Assembly (NCBI GenBank): GCA_001598975.1
Contig: BBXU01002101.1
Coordinates: 1 to 25,739 of the forward strand
Direction: 5' to 3'
From: Parachlorella kessleri
Taxonomy: Eukaryota; Chlorophyta; Trebouxiophyceae; Chlorellales; Chlorellaceae
Length of the DNA stretch: 25,739 nt
Every line of letters begins with the position of its first letter. Positions within the stretch are counted from its first letter, which is position 1. A program made the translations under genes and the position numbers. Below the pieces are notes generated by a model. The model worked only from the letters and a program-made list of their open reading frames with translations. It did no database searches and was not told the origin of the DNA. Below are positions 1-7,700 of the stretch, piece by piece.

Positions 1-110
1 CCTAAAACCCTAAACCCTAAAAACCTAAAAACCTAAAACCCTAAACCCTAAAACCTAAAACCTAAAACCTAAAACCTAAAACCTAAAAAACCCTAAAACC
101 TAAACCCTAA
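1..110. repeat. Degenerate telomeric repeat array at chromosome end
   Basis: The first 110 bases are an almost unbroken run of C-rich units: CCTAAAA, CCCTAAA, CCCTAAAA and CCTAAAAA. The G-strand reading is TTTTAGG/TTTAGGG/TTTTAGGG, which mixes the plant type and the Chlamydomonas type. The C-rich strand runs 5'->3' inward from the first base, as expected at a left chromosome terminus. Unit lengths vary more than in a fresh telomerase-made array, so this may be the proximal, degenerate edge of the telomere or contain assembly noise. Confidence 0.88.
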
Positions 111-175
111 GCATCCAGGTCCTCAGCGTGAGAATTTTTCTCATCCAGCGGTGATGAAAACTGCGGGCTGCACAA

Positions 176-396
176 CAAGCTGCCAGAGGCTGAGTACAAA
201 ATAGCAAGCATGGCCGTGGAGGCGAGCAGCAGCGGAGAAAAGTGGCCCAGCTGAATGAGGTCGCATGAATGAGCCTCATTTAGCAGGGCCACTTTCCCGC
301 ATTAATGGGGCCTCATTTAGCTGGGCCACTTTGCTCCGCTGCTACTGCGCCTCCATGGCCATGCTTGCGATTTTGTATTCCGCCTCTGTCAGCTTG
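176..396. repeat. Subtelomeric imperfect inverted repeat (fold-back)
   Basis: Bases 176-261 are the reverse complement of about 310-396 at roughly 88% identity (about ten mismatches and one single-base indel over about 87 bases), separated by about 48 bases. The centre contains a further direct copy of the arm's inner end: GCCTCATTTAGCAGGGCCAC near 272-291 resembles GCCTCATTTAGCTGGGCCAC near 310-329. No terminal TA or other target duplication is obvious. It could be a MITE-like fold-back element or a palindromic subtelomeric unit. A small minus-strand open frame of 61 codons across the left arm looks incidental. Confidence 0.75.
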
Positions 397-1160
397 CGGT
401 CAAGCAAGTGAGGGTCACAGGCAAGTAGGGTGGTGCTGATCAGGCAGAATTTTGAGCCCTGTATGTGCCCTGGTGGTCACCTAACTTGGTTCCTTGTAAC
501 ATCCAAGAGATTGCATTTCAATACTAGTTGGCAGGACTGGTGGGGTTGTTGCAAGACGCAAACTGTTGGCTGGGTGTTGTTGGAAACCAGGAGGTCAGGC
601 AGCAATGGGGAGCAAACTGTGATGCAGTGTGCTTTCTAGTCCCTTCAGTGCCCAGCTCAGCAGGTACGCAGCAGCATGCATCCGCTTTCGATTGTTGCTA
701 CGCATACTGCATGCATACCGGTAGTGTTGGGCAGCAAAATGTCTGACTGATGTTGCCCGCCTGTCCTGCTGCAGGGATGATCACAGTGATGCAGCAGCCT
801 ACCAGCAGCAGCCACTTGAAGCATGCGAGACGGTCTGGGGAACTAAGACATCTGAGGACACACCAGTATGCCAGTATGCCAGACATCTGGTGCTGAATCG
901 GAATTTGGCGAGTGTCTCGACAGTTGATGCCCGGGCCAGGCTTTAGGTTGCGATTAAGGTTCTGAGATAAATGGCCTTGTGCTGCTGACTGCAAGTAAAA
1001 CTGACAGTGTTCAGTCCAGCTGACTGTCAGCCTGGCATGCATGTGTGCTTCTGCTGCAGTATTTGGGTGCCGTTGTCCTTCTACCCAACCCAATCCCTCC
1101 CGTTGCTGCACCCTCAGTGGTGCAGCTGGGCTTTCTGGACGAGGTGATGTGCTGAGCCTG
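397..1160. other. Subtelomeric region without recognisable gene
   Basis: No protein family, RNA gene or tandem array could be recognised. The longest frame is a 204-codon minus frame (698-1312) of low-information composition that runs into the second fold-back and resembles nothing I know. Treated as non-coding or decayed DNA. Confidence 0.5.
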
Positions 1161-1394
1161 TTGAGTGCCTCAATGTGCTGAACCTGAGATATTACACTTC
1201 CAAAGGTCACAAACGACGCACAAGCAGCTGTCCAATATCCGGATGAAGGTAGGGCTATGCCCCGAGCCGTGTTCTGAGCCATGATGACCTCAGGGGTCAG
1301 CCATATTTTCATCCGAAGGTTGAGCAGCTGCTTGTGGGTGGTTTGTGACCTTCAGGAGTGGAAGTATCCCAGGTCCAGCAACTTGAGGCACTCA
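1161..1394. repeat. Second subtelomeric fold-back repeat
   Basis: Bases 1161-1250 pair with the reverse complement of about 1305-1394 at roughly 80% identity, with small indels. The best-matched part is GTTTGTGACCTT (1331-1342) opposite AAGGTCACAAAC (1203-1214), with CAGCTGCTTGTG next to it in both arms. About 55 unpaired bases lie in the loop. It is unrelated in sequence to the fold-back at 176-396. Confidence 0.65.
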
Positions 1395-1657
1395 CGGGGT
1401 AGGGGAGAGCCCTGTGCCCCCAGTGGGGATATTGTCTGTCCTACCAGAGGTTTGTAAGAATGGTAATGGGAGTTTTAGGTGTCACACTTAGTTGAAAATA
1501 CTACTTTTGTGAATGTGCAGGTGGCAGCTGGTGAGCAATGAGCAGCATTGGGCTGGTGCCGACTGGGCGCGATTGTTTAGCAGCGGGGACCATGTACTAA
1601 GACCAGGGTTCAGCCTAGCTTGGCTTAAGGTGCTGCAGCCTGACTTACTAAGAGTGA

Positions 1658-1662
1658 AGCGC
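1658..1662. repeat. Target-site duplication, left copy (AGCGC)
   Basis: The five bases before the 5' LTR are AGCGC, repeated exactly after the 3' LTR at 9150-9154. A 5-bp duplication is typical of LTR-retrotransposon integration and fixes the element borders. Confidence 0.9.
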
Positions 1663-1806
1663 TGTAGCAGGAGATGCTACTTAGCGCCCGTGCTATGCAT
1701 GATATGCTGAGTAGACGTGCGTAGGTCGTCTTATGCTGACGACTGATAAACATAGAGGATCTTTTCTTGTAACAACTTCCAAGATACTCCGTATCTCACG
1801 TCTACA
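1663..1806 (+). repeat. 5' LTR (144 bp)
   Basis: Begins TGTAG and ends CTACA, a 5-bp terminal inverted repeat. It is identical base for base to the 3' LTR. It contains the chlorophyte polyadenylation signal TGTAA at 1768-1772. It also contains two perfect 6-bp hairpins: GTAGCA/TGCTAC (1664-1680) and GTCGTC/GACGAC (1725-1743). Confidence 0.95.
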
Positions 1807-2320
1807 TCTGGTTTCAGCTGCTAGTTTATCGCTTCCCTGAGCCGCAGCTCCTCGGAGCCATGTCGGCTTAGATGCCTCTGGGTGCAGCCTAGAGAGGACG
1901 AGGTAAGCTAGTCCGGCAACGTAGATAGTTAGATAGTGTAGATAGCAGTAGCTTCCTTCGCGGAACTTGTCCGTGAAGATGCCCTCGTTAAGTGAGGATG
2001 CCCTCGTTCCTTGAGGAATTTAACCTCGAGTCGTGGAAGCCTCGTAGTAGTGTGGCCTAACGCCTCCGTGGCGTGCCGCTGCAAAGCGATGTGGCCCATG
2101 CTACTGGTGCTGTCATGTCCGGTCTCGCATTCGTGCTTGAGACCTGGACCGGTACCGAACGAGTGTGTAACTGCTCCTCTCAGCCCTGTTAGAGAGCAAT
2201 TGCTGGATGTCCGCAAGGCACTGTGGCTCCCTTGTGGTGAGCCTGAGCCTGTGTGATGCCTAGCAACGCCTTGCTCCCTAAGGCTCTACCTGACACAGCG
2301 GTGTCTCGCTGCGCGTAGGT
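1807..2320 (+). other. Retrotransposon 5' leader
   Basis: About 510 bases between the 5' LTR and the ORF1 start. It holds the candidate primer-binding site at its beginning and several short frames, including an 81-codon plus frame, that do not resemble any known protein. It probably contains packaging signals, but none is recognisable from the sequence. Confidence 0.55.
1809..1821 (+). promoter_or_regulatory. Candidate tRNA primer-binding site
   Basis: TGGTTTCAGCTGC begins two bases after the 5' LTR, the usual distance, and starts with TGG, complementary to a tRNA CCA end. It partly resembles the initiator-Met-type site (TGGTATCAGAGC), but the primer tRNA cannot be assigned with confidence. 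Confidence 0.45.
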
Positions 2321-3598
2321 ATGGACGCTCCCATAAGCAAGTGGCGTCCGGAGCCTGACTCGTCAGATGATGAGCTGCCTAGCCGCAGGACTCTGCCTGA
2401 GCCTGAGGCTACGTGCGAGGCTGAGGAACCTGCAGAACCTGGTGAGTACGATTACTCCCCTTACCAAGCTCTTGAAGCATGAAACCTGGCACTGCTTGTG
2501 CAGCCTGCCTGCTGACTATTGAACTGTCAGAGGTTGGCCTCTCCCCTGCTCGCAGATGCGACGCGCAGGATGTAGCACAAGCCCATTTTGTGCAAGTAAC
2601 TAATGTATGCTGTATTCCTGCCATGTGCAGAGCAGCAGGCTTTGCCCCCTGACGAGGCGGTAGCAGCGTCAGCTGCTTGCCCCTCGGCTAAGCCTAAGCG
2701 TCGCCGTAAGCGCCGGCGCAAGGGCCATGGTGGCACCCCTGATGGCAACCTGGCTGGTGGTGATCAGCGCACGGTGTGCCATACAGCCGACTCAAAGCAG
2801 GCCTCAGACCCTTGGGACCTGTCGGCTGTGGATCCCAGCAAGCATGGCCAGTCCCGCCAGCGAGAGCGTCAACGCTTACGCTGTGCCTTGTGGCGTGACC
2901 AAGCTGCTGAGCGCAGAGCTGAGCAGGTAAGGCTCAAGCAGGCGCGTGAGGCGTCTCTTGATGCTCAGCTGCAACGTGCCATTTCCTCTCTTGAGCGTCG
3001 TGATGAGCAGCTTGAGAGGATGGGGGAAAGCATGCAGAACCAGCGTGGGCAAGCTGCAGAGCAGCGTGCTAAGCGCAGGCTGTCTGGAATTGAGCAGCAG
3101 TTGGCGCAGCGTGAAATTGATGCAGCACGGATTGCTGCCCAAAACAGACCGCTGCCTCCGTGGCTGCAGGAGGAACGAGCTTCCCTGCAGCACAGGAGAG
3201 ACCAGTTGCTGTTGCAGCAGCGTTTGCGTGAGCTGGACCAGGAGGTGAAGGAGGAGGTGGACTGCCTAGCGGCATACCCTCCGACGCCTACCAAAGACCC
3301 AGCTGACCAGTCGCCGCTGCCTCCTAGGCAAGTTCAGTTGGGTGAGTTTGGCCAGCCGCAGGTTGGGTTTTGGGCGAAACCGCCGCCTGAGCCTGATACG
3401 GCTGACAACCCCAACGAGCCAGCAGCAATGGAACTGTCAGCGGGCTCCCCTGTAGCTCCGCCCCCACAGCAGCCCATGTTGCAGGCAGCGCCTTGTGTAG
3501 GGCCTCCTCCCCCTCTCCCGCCTGAAACCGTTCATACGGGGGGAGGGAGGCCCGCCAGAGCGCTACCAACAGTTGGCGGCACCCCCGCCTGTGGCTGA
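2321..3598 (+). CDS. Retrotransposon ORF1, spliced, coiled-coil protein of unknown function (truncated)
   Basis: Model: exon 1 2321-2441 (ATG at 2321), intron 2442-2630 (GTGAGT...TGTGCAG, 189 bp), exon 2 2631-3598. The phases join exactly, giving 362 residues. Residues about 61-72 are a run of Lys/Arg (KPKRRRKRRRKG) that looks like a nuclear or nucleic-acid-binding signal. Residues about 115-252 are Glu/Gln/Arg-rich and strongly helical, probably a coiled coil. Residues about 255-334 are Pro-rich. The last 28 residues are encoded by DNA copied from pol in another frame, ending at TGA 3596-3598. Behind that stop, in the same frame, a Pro/Met-rich open stretch continues to TAA at 3776-3778, so the ancestral protein was longer. 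I recognise no domain. It lies before gag, where chromoviruses normally have no gene, and may be an accessory nucleic-acid-binding protein (inference). Confidence 0.65.
2442..2630 (+). other. Candidate intron in retrotransposon ORF1
   Basis: GTGAGT donor at 2442 and a TGTGCAG acceptor ending at 2630, with a TAACTAAT branch-like sequence about 30 bases before the acceptor. Removing 189 bases joins an acidic N-terminal exon to the long frame in phase, giving 1,089 nt, an exact multiple of three. Splicing would have to be suppressed in the genomic RNA for the intron to persist. Confidence 0.6.
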
Positions 3599-3636
3599 CA
3601 TTGAAGGACAGCCCGCATTCGATGTGTAGTGCCTCC
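3514..3636 (+). repeat. 123-bp patch copied from the pol 3' end into ORF1
   Basis: Matches 8525-8647 with a constant offset of 5,011 bases, no gaps and seven mismatches (about 94%). At 8525 it encodes the link between integrase and chromodomain in Pol. Here it is read in a different frame and supplies the premature stops TGA 3596-3598 and TGA 3602-3604. Confidence 0.93.
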
Positions 3637-3898
3637 GCCTATGCAGCCTGGCATGTGCATGCCTCCCATGCAGATGCCCTGGGGTATGCCTGCCTATGGC
3701 ATGCCTCCTTTTGTGCCAATGTATCCTTGGTACTTCCCTTCGCAGATGCCTCCCTTCTGGCAGCAGGCGCCGATGTAACTTCCGGCGCCAGCGCCCTGGC
3801 ATCCTGTGAAGATGCTTGTTTGCTAGCCGGACATGCAAACTTAGTCTCTCTGAGCTGGCCCCTCATGTAATTGCTGACATATCTTAACATTGTTAGCC

Positions 3899-4792
3899 AT
3901 GGCAGAGACTGGTTCAGAACAAGATGTGCTAGCACTGCAGCTAAGGCTGCAACAACTTGAGGCTATCATAGCCCAAGGTCAGACCACAGTCAAGAGCCTA
4001 CAACAGGAGAATGCTCTGTTGCAAGCTAAGGTCAGGCCACCTCAGGCGCCCCCAGTCTTTGAGGGTACTGGCCGGGATGTGCAGGACCTAGACATGTGGT
4101 TCTTGCGGGTGCGGCATTACCTGGCTGCAGCCGGCATCACGGATGACCGGTTGGCCATTAGACATGCTGTGACCCTGTTTGGGGCAGTGCCGCTGCGGTG
4201 GTGGCAAGCACTGGCACCCAACGCCGGAGATATGCCCTTCAGCTCATGGGAGGAGTTCACGGCGAATGTGCGCCTAGCATTCCCGGGAACCCTTGTAGCA
4301 GCCGAGGCGCGGCAGCGCCTCTACTCGCTCTCCCAGCGCCCCTCGCAGAGCTTTGGTGGTTACCTGGGCACCTTCCAGGCAATCGCCTCGCGCATTCCCG
4401 ACCTCAGTGAGGCCGAGAAGATGCACTGCCTACTGCGCGGTGTGCTGCCTTCCATCAGAGCAGAGATTCTGCGTGTGAACCCGCAAACGTTCACAGCGCA
4501 GGTAGCTGTAGCTGCTCAAGCCGCTGCCATTTTGGGCATGAGCAAGGTGGGCAAGCCCTGGACGGCTAACCCACACCCTCGCGACAGTGACCCAGTTCCT
4601 ATGGAGCTTGGACAGCTGTCACCCAAGCTGACAAAGACCAAAAAGCAGCAGCAGCAGTCGGCGGGCAACCAAGGTCCGCCTACCTTTGGGTTGTCTCCTG
4701 CCCAACTAGTGAAGCACAAGGCCGAAAACCGGTGCTTCGCCTGCCACAAGCGAGGGCACACGTGGCACACGTGCGCCCGCCTGTCAAACTAG
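3899..4792 (+). CDS. gag: Gag capsid/nucleocapsid polyprotein
   Basis: Structural protein of the retrotransposon particle, 297 residues from the ATG at 3899 (context GCCATGG). A leucine-rich coiled coil occupies about residues 5-45. The retrotransposon Gag capsid fold spans about 60-220; visible signatures are the tryptophan-rich helix with PLRWWQAL and the segment near YSLSQRPSQSFGGYLGTFQA. A basic Gln-rich linker follows. One CCHC zinc knuckle, Cys279-x2-Cys282-x4-His287-x4-Cys292, lies just before the stop. The pol frame, open from 4591, overlaps the last 200 bases in the -1 frame. Length is normal for chromovirus Gag and no lesion is visible. Confidence 0.93.
   Translation: MAETGSEQDVLALQLRLQQLEAIIAQGQTTVKSLQQENALLQAKVRPPQAPPVFEGTGRDVQDLDMWFLRVRHYLAAAGITDDRLAIRHAVTLFGAVPLRWWQALAPNAGDMPFSSWEEFTANVRLAFPGTLVAAEARQRLYSLSQRPSQSFGGYLGTFQAIASRIPDLSEAEKMHCLLRGVLPSIRAEILRVNPQTFTAQVAVAAQAAAILGMSKVGKPWTANPHPRDSDPVPMELGQLSPKLTKTKKQQQQSAGNQGPPTFGLSPAQLVKHKAENRCFACHKRGHTWHTCARLSN
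4591..4792 (+). promoter_or_regulatory. gag-pol overlap, presumed -1 frameshift region
   Basis: The pol frame opens after a TGA at 4588-4590 and overlaps gag to its TAG at 4790-4792. Moving from gag to pol needs a -1 shift. The only run resembling a slippery site is CAAAAAG at 4639-4645 (gag codons AAA AAG), which lacks the homopolymeric first triplet of the canonical heptamer. The exact site is uncertain. Confidence 0.5.
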
Positions 4793-7700
4793 CTGGACCC
4801 AGCAGTGAAGGGAGTGGGTTGTCTGCGCCCACCAACCCCTATGCACTGCTGGAGGTAGCAGACCAGGAGTCCGTTGGCTGTGGCAGTAGAGAGGAGGCTG
4901 GCAAGCGGCCAGTCTCGACCGCTGTTGAAGTCAGCAGTGGTGCAGCTGGTAGGGTACACAGTCGGGCTGACTCTGCCCTTCCTGGTGTGCCGCCAGCTGG
5001 GCCTGACCCTACAACGCAGCAAGAGGCTGCGCAGGCAGGCCAGCGCGCAGTATTGGAGGATCCTCGTGCCGCACGTGGTGCAGCCGGTTCGGAGGGACTG
5101 ATCACCCCTGCCGAGGTCACTACGGTGTTGGGCACTGGCCGCCACGAGCCAAGCTGTGGTGTGCCGGAGGGCCTGGTGGCGATGGCTGCCCGCCCTCACC
5201 AGTCCATGGACGATGGAGGTACTGAGACCTCCATGGCACAGCCTACTGCAGAGGCTGGTGCCGAGAGTGACCTGGAACAATTGCTGCAGTACATGGCAGT
5301 GCAAGCCTTTAACCGAGTTGAGGCAGGCCAAGGTCTGTCCTTCACAGCGCAAGGCCAGTTGGGTGCACTCCCCGTGACTGTCATGTTTGACTCAGGAGCC
5401 ATTGGTGGTGACTTCGTGTCCGAGGCTCTAGTCAACCAGCATCACCTGACGTTGCATAAGCAACCGCAGTCAATTGCACTCGCTAATGGGCTGAGTCTTC
5501 AGTCTCCTGGCAAGTTGCAGGCCCACCTGCACATTGGTGCTTACAAAGAGGTCTGGCCTCTGACAGTGCTGCCGTTGCACAGTGCAGATGTCATCTTGGG
5601 CACAGCGTGGCTGACAACCCATAAAGCGGTGTTGGACTGTGAGCAGATGTCTGTGGCCTTCACAGGCCCCCAAGGTCACATGACCGTGACTGCCGGACAG
5701 ACACTTGTCGACAGCTACATCGTGAATGCACTAACCCTAGAGCGTTACCTGCATCATGACGAAGTGACAGAGCTGTTTGCAGTCCTGCTTCGCCCTGGGG
5801 AGGTTGAGTCCAGCCTCGCGGCTGTGGGCTCACCTGCTGGTGCTGCCGCGCCAGAGGAAACCCCCTTCAGCAAGCGGGCCGCTGCTCACATACAGGACCC
5901 CGAGCTGAGAGCTCAGGTGGAGGCCCTGTTGGAGGAGTTTGCTGATCGCTTCCAGCGGCCAATGAAGCTGCCCTCAGACCATGATGGCAACGTGCACCAC
6001 ATTCCGCTGAAGCCTGACTGCAAACCCCCTTCTCGCCCTGCGTATCGCATGTCGGTGCCAGAGCGAGAAGAGTGCAAGCGACAGCTCCTAGATCTGCTGG
6101 AAAGAAGCTACATTAGGCCCAGTACTTCAGAGTACTCGGCACCATGCCTCTTCATACGCAAGAAGGATGGTTCCCTGCGTATGTGTATAGACTATCGTGC
6201 ATTGAACCAGCAGACCGTCAAGGACAGCTGGCCAATAGCTCGCATTGATGAGCTACTTGATCAGTTGAACGGTAGTGTCAAGTTTTCCAAATTTGACATG
6301 GACTCTGGCTATTGGCAGATGCTTGTGGCACCCGAGGATGTCTACAAGACTGCCTTTTCCACACCTTTTGGATTGTTTGAATGGCTGGTGCTGCCCTTTG
6401 GCTTGACAGGCGCTCCTGCGTCCTTCAGTCGTTGGGTGTCTGGCAAGGTCTTCCCAGCTTTGGAGGAGGGGGAACGAAACCCTTTCCTAACCTATCTGGA
6501 TGACTTGTTGTGTCACTCCCCAGATGCTGAGACACACCTGCTAGACCTGCGCCGGGCCTTAGAGAAGGCCAGAGCGAATGATGTGTTTTTCAAGGCTAAG
6601 AAATGTGAGCTTATGCGAGATGAGCTCACCTTTCTAGGCCACAGGGTATCGAAGGATGGGATCCAATGCGAGGTGGACAAGTTGGCAGCGATTAAGGAGT
6701 ACCCTGCTCCTCGCAACCTGGCAGAGCTGAGAACCTGGTTAGGTCTCTGCGGCTTCTATGCCAAGTTCGTCCCTCGGTTCGCAGACATTGCGGCACCTCT
6801 CACTGCGTTGCAACGTGAGGATGTGCCCTACGTTTGGGGCCCTGAGCAGGAGGCTGCCTTTGAACACCTCAAACAGGCCTTCATCAGTCCTCCTTGTCTG
6901 CATGTGGCCGATCCTTGCCGTCCATTCATTGTGCACGTGGACGCCAGTGGCTTCGCCTTGGGCGCAGCCCTGATGCAAGACTTTGGTCGTGGCTTGCAGC
7001 CGGTGGCCTACTGTTCGCGGAAGCTGAAAGATGCTGAACAACGGTATGCCCCTCACGACCGGGAGATGTTAGCTGTTGTGTCAGCGCTGGAGCACTGGCA
7101 GCACTACCTGCGTGGTGCAGCCAAGGTGACCGTGTGCTCTGATCACTTCAGCTTGCAGCACTTCTTCTCCCAGCCAAGCCTAAACCAGCGGCAGCTGCGG
7201 TGGAAAGATTTCCTAGACTCCCTGAACATGGAGATCAAGTACATCCAGGGTTCTGCCAATGTAGTGGCTGACTGCCTAAGCCGCAACCCCCTGTACCTAA
7301 ACACTGTATGTGTGGCACCGGTGGCTGCAGTAGTAGCTGCGTCAGGCGATGTTACTTCCGCCTTCGCGCAGGCTTATGCTGCTGACCCTGTTTGCCAGCG
7401 CATAGCGCAGAAGCTCCAGGATGGTGTTCCCTGCAGCTTCTTCCGGCATGGGCAATTCCTGTACCATAAGAGTGGCCGCTTGTATGTGCCTGCCTCTCGT
7501 GAGCTGCGAGATCGCTTGCTCAGTGAGTTCCACGACACTCCTTATGCTGGCCACTTGGGCAGAGATAAGTGCTGCATCGGTAAGCAGTTTTACTGGCCTG
7601 GGTTGGCTAAGGATGTTGCAACCTACACCCGCACCTGTCCAGCGTGCCAACGTAGCAAGGCGCGCAACCAGGCGCAACCGGGCTTGTTGCAGCCTCTGCC

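Noticed and set aside
698..1312. 204-codon minus-strand open frame in the subtelomere
   Set aside because: No recognisable motif, no splice context, and it ends inside a fold-back repeat; best explained as chance in GC-balanced DNA.
4789..5352. 187-codon minus frame antisense to pol
   Set aside because: Lies opposite the well-supported Pol frame and has Arg/Cys/Ser-rich shadow composition.
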